A DNA stretch of 14,631 nucleotides from Cellvibrionales bacterium (GCA_024645065.1 JAHEGP010000057.1:1-14631); one strand, 5' to 3'. Positions 1-8,608 are shown, numbered from the stretch's first letter. The notes: generated from the sequence alone by a model not told the origin. A program made the numbers and translations.

Positions 1-1
1 T

Positions 2-676
2 ATGGGCATCGCCCTGCGCGATGCTTACGGTATGACCGAGAATTTCGTTCACGGCGTAGGCTGGGTGAAAGACGACAAACCCCTGCCAGGTTGCGTTGGC
101 CAGCCCATGGATGACAGTGTACAGGTGCGTATCTCCGACGCCGGGGAAATCCAGTTCAAGAGCAAGGGACTGATGAAAGGCTACTATCTGAACCCTGAAA
201 AAACCGACGAGGTCATGGTCGATGGCTGGTATTGCACCGGCGATGCTGGCAAGTATGATGACGACGGCAACCTCTGGATTACCGGTCGTATCAGCGAGGT
301 ATTCAAAACCTCCAAGGGTAAATTCATCGTACCGACCAAGTTGGAAGACCTGTTCGGACGCAGTGACAAGCTGGCCCAGTACTGCGTGGTGGGGCATGGA
401 TTCGATCAGCCGTTGCTGCTGGCAACCCTGAGCGAGGCCGGTCATAAAATGGACGAAGCCGCGCTGAAGGAAGAGCTGGGTGCCTTACTGGATGAGGTCA
501 ATGCAGAAGTACCGCCCTATGAAAAGGTCGCCAGGGTGTTCGTGGTGCCGGAATGGACCATTGAAAACGCCCTGCTCACGCCGACGATGAAGTTGAAACG
601 CAATATGATCGAGGAAACCTATCGCGATCTGCTTCACCACGCGCTGACTGAGGACAAGGTCATCGTGGCTGAGTAG
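2..676 (+). CDS. Long-chain acyl-CoA synthetase (AMP-binding enzyme), C-terminal part, 5' end outside window
   Basis: Adenylate-forming (ANL superfamily) enzyme that would activate a fatty acid with ATP to an acyl-adenylate and then transfer it to CoA. Only the last 224 residues are present; the frame is open to the left edge, so the ATG at base 2 is internal. Visible core motifs, numbered from base 2: YGMTE at 9-13 (adenylate-binding motif), WYCTGD at 76-81 (the aspartate that binds the ribose hydroxyls), and TGRISEVFKTSKGK at 94-107 (the hinge into the mobile C-terminal domain). The C-terminal TPTMKLKR at 193-200 replaces the PKTxSGK seen in acetyl-CoA-synthetase-type members; with the FKTSKGK hinge it points to the long-chain ACSL/FAA-like group. 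The exact substrate cannot be read. It ends in TAG, and a strong hairpin follows about 30 bp later. Confidence 0.88.
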   Translation: MGIALRDAYGMTENFVHGVGWVKDDKPLPGCVGQPMDDSVQVRISDAGEIQFKSKGLMKGYYLNPEKTDEVMVDGWYCTGDAGKYDDDGNLWITGRISEVFKTSKGKFIVPTKLEDLFGRSDKLAQYCVVGHGFDQPLLLATLSEAGHKMDEAALKEELGALLDEVNAEVPPYEKVARVFVVPEWTIENALLTPTMKLKRNMIEETYRDLLHHALTEDKVIVAE

Positions 677-703
677 CGCTTCAGAGTTGTGAAACTTCGA
701 CTG

Positions 704-737
704 GCTGTTACCGGGGCAAGACTGCTTCGGTAACAGC
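704..737 (+). terminator. Strong hairpin after the acyl-CoA synthetase gene, possible terminator
   Basis: The left arm GCTGTTACCGGGGC (704-717) pairs with the right arm GCTTCGGTAACAGC (724-737) around a 6-nt loop: 14 base pairs, two of them G-U, with ten perfect outer pairs. It begins 27 bp after the stop codon at 676. No clean run of T follows (TGGAACCAGAATTCTT), so it is not a textbook intrinsic terminator. It may instead protect the 3' end of the message. A small palindrome, CTGGAACCAG, abuts it at 737-746. The rest of the gap up to 904 shows no gene and no promoter I would defend. Confidence 0.45.
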
Positions 738-904
738 TGGAACCAGAATTCTTATAACAGGTTCAGCGAAGATCATGCGTCGCTTGTCATTACTGCGGGC
801 TTATCGTCAATAGCTTTAAATCTCGCCTACCGCCAAGCACTGTCCTGTGAAGCGACCGTTTCCCGTTATATCGCTGAATACGCCTACCTCACAGGGATTC
901 AATC

Positions 905-2698
905 ATGCTGGCAAAAATAATGGAATTTACACCACGGCGCGCTCTGCTCGGCTGGCTATTGCTGGCCGCCTCCTTGTGCTGGCTGCTGGCAATGCCGGCC
1001 CTGGCGGCAACCGAGGGTGGCGATGATATCGACTGGCTACAGCTTGGCATGGGCTTGTTCGGCGGTCTCGCGCTGTTCCTGTTCGGCATGGACCAGATGT
1101 CTGACGGGCTCAAAGCGGCTGCGGGTGACAGCCTCAAGAACGTGCTGGCAAAGCTCACCAGTAACCGCTTTAGTGGTGCCATTACCGGCGCATTTGTCAC
1201 TGCCATCCTGAACTCCTCCTCGGTCACCACCGTGCTGGTAGTGGGTTTTATCACCGCCGGCATCATGAACCTGGCGCAATCCATCGGCGTAATCATGGGG
1301 GCCAATATTGGCAGTACCTTCACCGCCCAGATCGTCGCTTTCAATATTACCCAGTATGCGCTGCTGCCGGTGGCAATCGGCTTCCTTATGCTGTTTACCG
1401 CCAAGCAGGAAAAAATTCGCTATTACGGCATGATGGTGATGGGGCTCGGCCTGGTATTTTTCGGCATGGGCGTGATGAGTGAGGCCATGAACCCACTGCG
1501 TAGCTACCAGCCATTCCTGGACCTGATGCAGCGCATGGAAAATCCGATACTCGGCATAGTGGTGGGAGCAGTATTCACCGCGCTGGTGCAATCGTCCGCA
1601 GCGACCACTGGAATCGCGATCGTCATGGCCAGCGAAGGCCTGCTCAGCTTGCCGGCCGGCATCGCACTGGCCCTGGGCTCCAATGTCGGCACCTGCGCCA
1701 CGGCTCTGCTGGCATCAATAGGCAAGCCGACCGAGGCGGTGCGCGCAGCAGTCGCCCACGTCGTGTTCAATGTTGCCGGCGTACTACTTTGGGTCGGCCT
1801 GATCCATTATCTGGCAGATCTGGTGACCTGGATGTCACCGACGTATCCGGAGCTGGAGGGCACAGCCCGGGCCGCCAAGGAGGTGCCGCGCCAGATCGCC
1901 AACGCCCACACCTCCTTCAATGTCATCAACACCTTGCTGTTTATCGGTTTCACCACCCAGTTGGCGAGCCTGGTAGAGCGACTGGTGCCGGCCAAGCCGC
2001 CGAAGAAGGGTATCATCGTAGAGCCCAAGTTCCTGGATCCTGCAGCCACCTCTGTACCGGCGCTGGCGCTGGAGCAGGTACGGCTGGAGTTCGGCCACAT
2101 GGGTGAGATAACCCAGTCCATGTTCGACGACCTCACCCCATCGCTGAAACAGCGAGACGTTGAACTGCTCAAGGAGATCATCCTGCGGGACGACAAGGTC
2201 GATATCCTCCATGAGACCATCATGCAATACATGCAAACCCTGCGTAGTGAGGAGCTCAACCAGGAACAGAATCGAGAGTTCGCGCAGTTACTCAGTGCCC
2301 TGGATAACCTCGAGAGCATCGCCGACACGGTGGAGACTGAACTGGGGCAAGTGGCGCAACAGTTTATTGACAGCGACATGCATGTCAGCCAGCAGTCGAA
2401 AGATATGTTCGACGAGCTTCAGGCGATCGTGAGCAAGGCACTTGCGGATGCGATACAAGCCGTGCGCGATAATGACGAGGAAGCCGCCCAGCGGGTAATG
2501 GCGGCTAAAAGCGAGGTGCGACGTATCTCGGACGGCTTCCTCGAGTTCAAGGCCCAGCGCCTGGCTAGCGAATCACCGGATTACCTGCTGCGCCTGCGCC
2601 TGGAGATGACCGCCGCCGACCAGATCAGGCGCGTCTATACCCTGGCCAAGCGCATCGCCAAAACGGCGTTACCCGAGGAGCTTGCGGACAAGGAATAA
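905..2698 (+). CDS. Na/Pi-cotransporter family protein with C-terminal PhoU-like domain
   Basis: Inner-membrane protein of the Na+/phosphate symporter family (NptA/YjbB-like, SLC34-related), 597 residues. Residues 1-34 look like a signal peptide: RR at 11-12, a hydrophobic stretch at 13-30 and a PALA|AT cleavage site. The transport core (about 45-360) holds the two inverted repeats expected of the family. The first has NSSSVTT at 103-109 and GANIGST after it. The second has QSSAATT at 229-235 and GSNVGTC after it. In the canonical family both repeats carry QSSS, so both are altered here. From about residue 380 the protein is soluble and helical, resembling PhoU, as in many bacterial members. 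The start is supported by AGGGA seven bases upstream. No PHO box was recognised. It converges with the aldo/keto reductase gene. Family assignment is firm; the transported anion and direction are not. Confidence 0.9.
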   Translation: MLAKIMEFTPRRALLGWLLLAASLCWLLAMPALAATEGGDDIDWLQLGMGLFGGLALFLFGMDQMSDGLKAAAGDSLKNVLAKLTSNRFSGAITGAFVTAILNSSSVTTVLVVGFITAGIMNLAQSIGVIMGANIGSTFTAQIVAFNITQYALLPVAIGFLMLFTAKQEKIRYYGMMVMGLGLVFFGMGVMSEAMNPLRSYQPFLDLMQRMENPILGIVVGAVFTALVQSSAATTGIAIVMASEGLLSLPAGIALALGSNVGTCATALLASIGKPTEAVRAAVAHVVFNVAGVLLWVGLIHYLADLVTWMSPTYPELEGTARAAKEVPRQIANAHTSFNVINTLLFIGFTTQLASLVERLVPAKPPKKGIIVEPKFLDPAATSVPALALEQVRLEFGHMGEITQSMFDDLTPSLKQRDVELLKEIILRDDKVDILHETIMQYMQTLRSEELNQEQNREFAQLLSALDNLESIADTVETELGQVAQQFIDSDMHVSQQSKDMFDELQAIVSKALADAIQAVRDNDEEAAQRVMAAKSEVRRISDGFLEFKAQRLASESPDYLLRLRLEMTAADQIRRVYTLAKRIAKTALPEELADKE

Positions 2699-2803
2699 TC
2701 GGGATGGCAATAGCATGCCCCGGCCCGCAGGCCATCGCTCCAGGGTGCTTTTAACGCCCTACCCGGCGGCACGCGCCCAATTGCCGGTTTGCCTGGGCCC
2801 TAG

Positions 2804-3820
2804 TCAACCCATCGGGTAGGGAATGTCCCGCGAGACGCCATCTATTTGGGCTAATACCGCGGGGTCGAGCGTCAGCTCGGCGGCAGCCAGAATATCAGGC
2901 ATTTGCGCGGGGGCGGTTGCGCCGACAATCGTCGAGGCGACAAAATCGTGCTGCTTACTCCAGGCGACCGCCAGCGTCACCACCGACATACCGGCCGCTG
3001 CGGCAATTGCCTGGAAGCGAGTGGTCGCCGCGAGGCTTTTTTCGTTAACGAAGCGTTTTGCCATGCGTTGTTGCCGACTTCCACCCCGCAGGTAGCCGGT
3101 GAACCTGGCCCCCTCCGGCAACGCCCCGTCATTGTATTTTCCGGACAATACGCCACCGGCCAGCGGTGAATACGGAATCAGGCTCACCTGCTCCTGGCGG
3201 CAGGCCTGGGCCAGCTCATCCTCAAAGCGGCGATTGTTCATGCTGAAATTGTTCTGGATGGTTTCATAGCGGGCCAGGCCATGCAGGTCAGAAGTCCACA
3301 GGCTTTTGGTCAATCCCCAACAGGTCTCATTACTGCAGCCGAGAATGCGCACCTTGCCAGCCTGGACCAAATCATCGAGCGCCCGCAGCGTATCTTCGTA
3401 GGGAAAAGCATGATCAGGCCAATGGGTCTGGTAAAGGTCGATGTAATCGGTATCCAATCGCGTCAGGCTCGCCTCCACCGCGCGCACGATATGATGCCGG
3501 TCGAGGCTGGTCTTGCCGCCACGAAGCGGCGGCGTAATCCAGCCATGCCCCGGCCCTGCAACCTTGCTTGCCAGGATAATGGCGTCGCGGGACCTGGTCT
3601 TTAGCCAGCGCCCGACGATCTCCTCGGTGGCGCCAACGTATTTTGCGTCCGGTGGCACCGGATACATCTCGGCGGTATCGTAAAAATCGATGCCCGCATC
3701 GAAGGCCATGTCCATAATGCGAAAAGCGCCCTTCTCATCGCATTGGTTGCCAAAGGTCATCGTGCCCATGCAGATATCCGAAACGACAATACCGCTTCTA
3801 CCCAATCGCTTGCGTTGCAT
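2804..3820 (-). CDS. Aldo/keto reductase, Tas-like
   Basis: Cytoplasmic NADPH-dependent oxidoreductase of the aldo/keto reductase superfamily, 338 residues, a (beta/alpha)8 barrel. It resembles E. coli Tas: GTMTFG near the N-terminus, the hallmark DTAEMYPVPP, the ASKV strand, LYQTHWP, and a C-terminal VASTIVGAT cofactor-binding segment. The catalytic tetrad is all present: Asp48, Tyr53, Lys86 and His133, counted from the chosen start. I start at the ATG at 3820, giving MQRKRLGRSG as in Tas, with GGGAAGGG just upstream. A GTG four codons earlier (3832) is in frame but would place the start inside that ribosome-binding sequence. The gene diverges from gltB and converges with the phosphate transporter. 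Nothing nearby reveals its substrate; small aldehydes or ketones are a family-level guess. Confidence 0.9.
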   Translation of the reverse strand: MQRKRLGRSGIVVSDICMGTMTFGNQCDEKGAFRIMDMAFDAGIDFYDTAEMYPVPPDAKYVGATEEIVGRWLKTRSRDAIILASKVAGPGHGWITPPLRGGKTSLDRHHIVRAVEASLTRLDTDYIDLYQTHWPDHAFPYEDTLRALDDLVQAGKVRILGCSNETCWGLTKSLWTSDLHGLARYETIQNNFSMNNRRFEDELAQACRQEQVSLIPYSPLAGGVLSGKYNDGALPEGARFTGYLRGGSRQQRMAKRFVNEKSLAATTRFQAIAAAAGMSVVTLAVAWSKQHDFVASTIVGATAPAQMPDILAAAELTLDPAVLAQIDGVSRDIPYPMG

Positions 3821-3910
3821 AACCCTTCCCACTGCCAGCGTCCATCGGACAATACTACAACAGCTTTAGCCGCCGGCTAAGCACCCGCCGGAAATCGTTG
3901 GCCACTGATA

Positions 3911-3927
3911 CGCCCCGCCTTGGTGCA
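3911..3927 (+). promoter_or_regulatory. Candidate NtrC-type enhancer site upstream of gltB
   Basis: TTGGTGCA at 3920-3927 contains a perfect right half of the NtrC consensus TGCACC-N5-GGTGCA. The left half at 3911-3916 (CGCCCC) matches 4 of 6. The centre lies about 100 bp upstream of the start predicted for the sigma-54 promoter, a distance typical of NtrC enhancers. One half is weak and only one clear site is seen, so this rests mostly on its context. It also lies about 90-105 bp upstream of the divergent aldo/keto reductase start. Confidence 0.33.
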
Positions 3928-3995
3928 GAATGCCCCATTATGCGGCAGGATCAAAAGGCGTTCTGCGCGCCGGGGGCGCCGGTTCCCGGCGAAAT

Positions 3996-4011
3996 CTGGC
4001 ATAAATTTTGC
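3996..4011 (+). promoter_or_regulatory. Sigma-54 (RpoN) -24/-12 promoter for gltB
   Basis: CTGGCATAAATTTTGC matches the sigma-54 consensus YTGGCAY-N5-TTGC at every core position, with the obligatory GG (3998-3999) and GC (4010-4011) separated by exactly 10 bases. Only the base after TTGC (G rather than A/T) departs from the consensus. The predicted start is about 4022-4024, giving a leader of about 134 nt before gltB. The orientation is correct and it sits in the only large upstream gap. A sigma-54 promoter normally needs an activator such as NtrC, which fits a nitrogen-assimilation gene. A short GC-rich hairpin, GCCGG-TTC-CCGGC, lies just upstream at 3978-3990. Confidence 0.68.
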
Positions 4012-4139
4012 GTTACATATTCATGGTTGGCGGCAACTACCGGCGTTGGACAGCGTACCGGCGCGCGACAGGCGCAATGCCGAGACACGCTGTTTAACCA
4101 GGAGTCAGGTGGGTTATTGGTGCGAGCGGGTTGCTTGCC

Positions 4140-4146
4140 AGGAGGT
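4140..4146 (+). promoter_or_regulatory. Ribosome-binding site that fixes the gltB start
   Basis: AGGAGGT lies ten bases before the ATG at 4157. It decides between this start and the much longer open frame that extends back to 3920, which would add 79 residues unlike any GltB and would overlap the sigma-54 promoter. The next codon is also ATG (4160), 13 bases from the site, so either Met could be used. Confidence 0.8.
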
Positions 4147-4156
4147 AACCAGACGT

Positions 4157-7100
4157 ATGATGCACGACAATGATCGGTCCGGCTTGTATCGCCGGGCATT
4201 CGAGCACGACAGCTGCGGCTTTGGCATGATCTGCCAAATGGATGGTGAGGCCAGCCATACGCTGGTCCAGGGCGCTATTCAGGCCCTGTCGAGATTGAGC
4301 CATCGCGGCGCTGTCGCCGCCGACGGCAAGAGCGGTGACGGTTGTGGCCTGCTGATGAAACTCCCCATCGGGTTTTTCCGCGCCGTCGCTGCTGAACACC
4401 GTATCTCACTGACACCACTGTTTGCGGTGGGCATGGTATTTCTCAGTCGCGATACCGAGGGCGCCGATATGGAGCGCCAGAGATTGCAGGCCGAGCTTGA
4501 AAAACAGGGACTGGGGGTGGCTGGCTGGCGAGTGGTACCGGTAAACATCGAGGCCCTCGGTAGCAGCGCCATCGAGACGCTGCCCCGCGTGGAACAGATC
4601 TTTGTCAACATCCCGTTTGACGACATCGAGCTTGGCGAACGAAAACTGTTTCTGGCCAAACGCAAGGCGCGAAAGTTCATCAAAACCCGGGATGCCGCCT
4701 TTCACATCGTGAGCCTCTCGACCCGTGTGACCTGCTACAAGGGGCTGGTCATGCCGCACAAGCTGCCGCTGCTCTACCCCGACCTGGATGATCCACGACT
4801 GTGCTCGGCACTGTGCATTTTTCACCAGCGCTTTTCTACTAACACCTGGCCCGAGTGGCGATTGGCGCAACCATTTCGCTATCTCGCACACAATGGTGAA
4901 ATCAATACTATCCAGGGCAATCGCAACTGGGCCCAGGCGCGCAGCCGCGCTTTCGAATCACCGCTGATTCCAGGCATGAAGGATATCAGGCCCTGGCTTT
5001 CACTGGCCGGCTCAGACTCCTACAGCCTCGACAACATGCTGGAAACCCTGGTGGCCGGCGGCATGGACCTGCTCAAGGCCATGCGCCTGCTAATACCTCG
5101 CGCCTGGCAGAATGATACCAACATGGATCCTGAGCTGCGCGCCTTCTACGAATATCACGCTATGCATGCTGAGGCCTGGGACGGGCCAGCCGGCATCGTA
5201 CTCACCGATGGTCGCTACGCTGCCTGTACCATGGATCGCAACGGCTTAAGGCCGGCCCGCTATCTCATCACCCGGGATCGACTTCTGATTCTCGCGTCGG
5301 AAATTGGCGTTAGCGATATCGCTCCACATCGGGTGCTGCGAAAGGGGCGACTCGCCCCGGGCGATATGCTGGCAGTAGATACCAGCAATGGCGAATTGCT
5401 GACGCCACGGGAGATAGAGGACAGGCTCAAGCGGGAACACCCTTATCGCCAGTGGCTGCAGCGCCAAGCGGTATATCTGACACCTGGCGACAGCACGGCC
5501 GGTGAATTCGCGACCTTGCCACCAGCGCTACTTAAACCTTACCAGAAAATGTTTCAGCTAAGCCGGGAAGAGCTGGACGAGGTCATCCGGGTGATGGTGG
5601 AAAGCGGCCAGGAGGCCAGTGCCTCAATGGGTGACGACACGCCCCTGGCGGTTTTTTCGAACCGGGCTCGCTCACTCTACGACTATTTTCGCCAGCAGTT
5701 TGCCCAGGTCACCAACCCGCCCATCGACTCCCTGCGCGAGCGGCGGGTCATGTCCCTGCAAACCTGCTTCGGGCCACAACAGAATATTTTCATCGCCGAT
5801 GAATGCCACGCCGCGCGGGTGGTGACCTCCAGCCCGGTATTGAGTAGCGATGAGTATCGCCAATTGCTGGCCCAGAAGCGCTACCCGCATCACCGGATTG
5901 ACCTGAACTACCTGGACTCCATGGACCTGGAAACCGCAATTCGCAATATTTGCTACCAGGCAGAAAAAGCGGTGTGGTCGGGCGCGACAATCCTGTTGTT
6001 GTCCGACCGCGCGCTGGCGCCAGGCAAGCTCCCCCTGCACGGGGCACTGGCCACGGGCGCGGTGCATCATCACCTGATCAATATTGGTTTGCGCTGTCGC
6101 GCCAACCTGGTGGTGGAAACCGCTACCGCACGCAACCCCCATGAATTCGCAGTTTTGATCGGCTTCGGCGCAACAGCGGTATTCCCGTACTTCGCCTACC
6201 AATGCGCCCTGCAACTCGCCGGCCCCGGGACGGCTCCGCTCCATGCTCTGGCAAACTATCGCCGTGCGATCGATAAAGGCCTCTATAAAATTATGTCCAA
6301 AATGGGCATTTCTACCATCAGCAGTTATCGCGGCGCCCAACTATTTGAGGCCCTGGGGCTGGCCAGTGAAGTTGCGGAGTTGTGTTTCAAGGGAATCCAT
6401 TGCCGGCTCGAGGGCAGCGGCTTTTCCGAGCTGGAAGCGACACAGCGCGCCGTCGCGGCCCGGGCCTTCGACCCGTTAATTGCCATGGAGCACGGCGGCT
6501 ACAACAAATACGTGCACAAGGGTGAATATCACGCGCTCAACCCTGCGGTAGTGCAGGCGCTGGGTAAGTTTACCCGGAGCCACGATCCCCTTGAGTACAG
6601 CAACTACGCAGATCTGGTCAACCGCCGTCCCGCCATGTCCCCCCGCGACCTGATGACGCTGCGACCCGGCGGCAGTGCCCTGGCGCTCGATCAGGTTGAG
6701 CCCGCCGCCGCCATTTTAAAGCGGTTTGAAAGCGGCGCCATGTCACTCGGTGCACTGTCCCCCGAGGCCCATGAGTCGCTCGCCGTCGCCATGAACCGGC
6801 TCGGTGGCCTCTCCAACTCCGGTGAGGGCGGTGAAGACCCCAAACGTTTTGGCACTGAAACCGAATCGCGTATCAAGCAAGTCGCCTCCGGCCGCTTTGG
6901 CGTCACCCCACACTACCTGGTCAACGCCCGGGTGCTGCAGATAAAGGTAGCCCAGGGTGCCAAACCCGGAGAGGGGGGGCAGCTGGCAGGCCGGAAAGTC
7001 AACGCCATGATCGCCAGGCTGCGCTATGCGATACCAGGCACCACCCTGATCTCGCCGCCGCCACACCATGACATCTACTCCATCGAGGACCTCGCTCAGT

Positions 7101-8599
7101 TAATCTTCGACCTGAAGCAGGTAAACCCCGCGGCACGGGTATCGGTGAAGCTGGTGTCTGAAGCCGGGGTGGGCACCATTGCGGTCGGTGTCGCCAAGGC
7201 CTATGCCGACTTGATTACCCTATCCGGGCATGATGGCGGTACCGGCGCCAGTCCCCTGAGCTCCATCAAGTACGCGGGCACCCCCTGGGAACTGGGGCTG
7301 CGCGAAACCCAGCAAGCCCTGCGCAGCAATGAGCTGAGGGAACGGATAGGACTCCAGGTCGACGGCGGTTTGAGGACGGGACTGGACGTCGTCAAGGCTG
7401 CCATCCTGGGTGCCGAGAGTTTTGGCTTTGGCACCCTGACCCTGCTTGCCCTGGGTTGCAAGTACCTGCGTATCTGCCATCTCAATAATTGCGCCACCGG
7501 CATCGCCACCCAGGATGAACGCCTGCGCGGGGGGCATTATGCCGGCCGGCCGCAAATGGTGATGGCGGTGCTAACGGCGATTGCCGAAGAAGTACGACAG
7601 CTATTGGCGCATCTCGGCGCCCGTAGCCTGGACGACATCATCGGCCACACTGAACTCCTGCAGTTGTTACCGGGAACCACGCCCCAGCAGCGTCGCCTCG
7701 ACCTGACACCACTACTATCCAGCGGCGGGGTCGGTGCGGACAAGCCCCAACGCCGGCTGCTCGCGCACAACCCCTCCTTCGACAAAGCCGAGCTGGCCGA
7801 GCAAATGTTGGCGGATATGCGGCCGTCGATAGTGGCGCGCAGGGCATCGCGGCATCACTATACCCTGGCCAACTTCCACCGCTCTATCGGCGCCCGCATC
7901 TCCGGAGAAATCGCGCGCCACTGGGGTAACAACGGCATGGCATCGACGCCGCTCGAGGTCTTCCTCACGGGGACTGCGGGGCAGAGCTTTGGGGTTTGGA
8001 ACGCGGGCGGCCTGCACATGACCCTGGAAGGCGATGCCAACGACTATGTCGGCAAAGGCATGGCCGGCGGACGACTGGTGATATTCCCGCCGGCCATTCG
8101 CGGATTCGAGAGCCAGCACAATGTGATTATTGGCAATACCTGCCTCTACGGCGCCACCGGCGGAACCCTGTATGCGGCAGGCATTGCCGGCGAGCGTTTT
8201 GGCGTGCGCAATTCCGGCGCCATTGCCGTGGTCGAAGGAGTGGGAGACCATTGTTGCGAATACATGACTGGCGGGATGGTGACCGTGCTGGGCGATACCG
8301 GGGTCAATTTTGGCGCCGGAATGACCGGTGGATTTGCTGTCGTGCTCGACCGCAGCAATAGCCTGGCGCTGCGCTGCAATACCGAATTCGTCGACGTCCA
8401 CCCCCTTGAAAGCGAGGACGCAGAGGGTCATCGCAGCTTACTGCTGGCGACCCTCAAGGACTATGTTGCCGCAACCCATAGCCACTGGGCGCAGTCAATC
8501 GTTGACCATTTCCCGGATTATGTCGCCCACTTTCGCCTGGTCAAACCGACAAAGCTCGCCCTGGGTGAGCTGCTGGAAGCAATCTCCGCGGCGGCCTAG
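4157..8599 (+). CDS. gltB: Glutamate synthase (NADPH) large subunit
   Basis: Large alpha subunit of GOGAT, 1480 residues, the usual length. It hydrolyses glutamine and channels the ammonia to 2-oxoglutarate, making glutamate; electrons come from NADPH through the GltD subunit. Domains in order: class II glutamine amidotransferase (about 20-430), in which Cys20 (HDSCGFG) becomes the N-terminal nucleophile after a 19-residue propeptide is removed and HNGEIN sits at 245-250; a central linker domain (about 460-760); the FMN-binding synthase barrel (about 810-1190) with SNSGEGGEDP at 886-895 and SPPPHHDIYSIEDL; the 3Fe-4S cluster motif C-x5-C-x4-C at Cys1101, Cys1107 and Cys1112; and the GxGxG beta-helix (about 1230-1420). 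All catalytic features appear intact. The gene is probably under sigma-54 control. Unusually, no gltD follows: the next gene is convergent, 9 bp away. Confidence 0.97.
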   Translation: MMHDNDRSGLYRRAFEHDSCGFGMICQMDGEASHTLVQGAIQALSRLSHRGAVAADGKSGDGCGLLMKLPIGFFRAVAAEHRISLTPLFAVGMVFLSRDTEGADMERQRLQAELEKQGLGVAGWRVVPVNIEALGSSAIETLPRVEQIFVNIPFDDIELGERKLFLAKRKARKFIKTRDAAFHIVSLSTRVTCYKGLVMPHKLPLLYPDLDDPRLCSALCIFHQRFSTNTWPEWRLAQPFRYLAHNGEINTIQGNRNWAQARSRAFESPLIPGMKDIRPWLSLAGSDSYSLDNMLETLVAGGMDLLKAMRLLIPRAWQNDTNMDPELRAFYEYHAMHAEAWDGPAGIVLTDGRYAACTMDRNGLRPARYLITRDRLLILASEIGVSDIAPHRVLRKGRLAPGDMLAVDTSNGELLTPREIEDRLKREHPYRQWLQRQAVYLTPGDSTAGEFATLPPALLKPYQKMFQLSREELDEVIRVMVESGQEASASMGDDTPLAVFSNRARSLYDYFRQQFAQVTNPPIDSLRERRVMSLQTCFGPQQNIFIADECHAARVVTSSPVLSSDEYRQLLAQKRYPHHRIDLNYLDSMDLETAIRNICYQAEKAVWSGATILLLSDRALAPGKLPLHGALATGAVHHHLINIGLRCRANLVVETATARNPHEFAVLIGFGATAVFPYFAYQCALQLAGPGTAPLHALANYRRAIDKGLYKIMSKMGISTISSYRGAQLFEALGLASEVAELCFKGIHCRLEGSGFSELEATQRAVAARAFDPLIAMEHGGYNKYVHKGEYHALNPAVVQALGKFTRSHDPLEYSNYADLVNRRPAMSPRDLMTLRPGGSALALDQVEPAAAILKRFESGAMSLGALSPEAHESLAVAMNRLGGLSNSGEGGEDPKRFGTETESRIKQVASGRFGVTPHYLVNARVLQIKVAQGAKPGEGGQLAGRKVNAMIARLRYAIPGTTLISPPPHHDIYSIEDLAQLIFDLKQVNPAARVSVKLVSEAGVGTIAVGVAKAYADLITLSGHDGGTGASPLSSIKYAGTPWELGLRETQQALRSNELRERIGLQVDGGLRTGLDVVKAAILGAESFGFGTLTLLALGCKYLRICHLNNCATGIATQDERLRGGHYAGRPQMVMAVLTAIAEEVRQLLAHLGARSLDDIIGHTELLQLLPGTTPQQRRLDLTPLLSSGGVGADKPQRRLLAHNPSFDKAELAEQMLADMRPSIVARRASRHHYTLANFHRSIGARISGEIARHWGNNGMASTPLEVFLTGTAGQSFGVWNAGGLHMTLEGDANDYVGKGMAGGRLVIFPPAIRGFESQHNVIIGNTCLYGATGGTLYAAGIAGERFGVRNSGAIAVVEGVGDHCCEYMTGGMVTVLGDTGVNFGAGMTGGFAVVLDRSNSLALRCNTEFVDVHPLESEDAEGHRSLLLATLKDYVAATHSHWAQSIVDHFPDYVAHFRLVKPTKLALGELLEAISAAA

Positions 8600-8608
8600 A
8601 GCTGGCCC

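Larger units (their letters stand above)
3833..4156. other. Divergent control region between the aldo/keto reductase gene and gltB
   Basis: This stretch holds the candidate NtrC site and the sigma-54 promoter listed separately, and a small perfect hairpin, TTAGCC-GCC-GGCTAA, at 3866-3880 whose role is unknown. The region from 4023 to 4156 would be the gltB leader. It contains an ATG-started 24-codon frame at 4023-4097 that I do not consider a gene. I did not find a convincing sigma-70 promoter for the minus-strand reductase gene. Confidence 0.6.

Noticed and set aside
784..812. TTGTCA with repeated GTCA upstream of the phosphate transporter, considered as a PHO box or sigma-70 promoter
   Set aside because: The GTCA copies are 20 bp apart rather than the 11 bp of PHO boxes, and no acceptable -10 lies 16-18 bp from TTGTCA.
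889..2432. Several long open frames antisense to or overlapping the phosphate transporter gene
   Set aside because: The + strand protein at 905-2698 has clear family motifs throughout; the others are shadows in GC-rich coding sequence.
2699..2803. Convergent gap searched for a bidirectional terminator
   Set aside because: Only a weak AGGGTG/CGCCCT pairing was found, with no T-run on either strand; nothing worth annotating.
4023..4097. 24-codon ATG frame at the predicted sigma-54 transcription start, possible leaderless leader peptide
   Set aside because: Arg-rich peptide without a codon pattern of attenuation, no ribosome-binding site; the match of ATG with the predicted start is easily chance.
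4117..4123. Second NtrC-like half-site TTGGTGC in the gltB leader
   Set aside because: The opposite half (GGTGGG at 4108-4113) does not match, and its position downstream of the promoter is unusual.
3920..4156. Open frame in phase with gltB that would add 79 N-terminal residues
   Set aside because: The extension resembles no GltB propeptide, would cover the sigma-54 promoter, and lacks a ribosome-binding site. The ATG at 4157 follows AGGAGGT and puts the catalytic Cys at residue 20, as expected.
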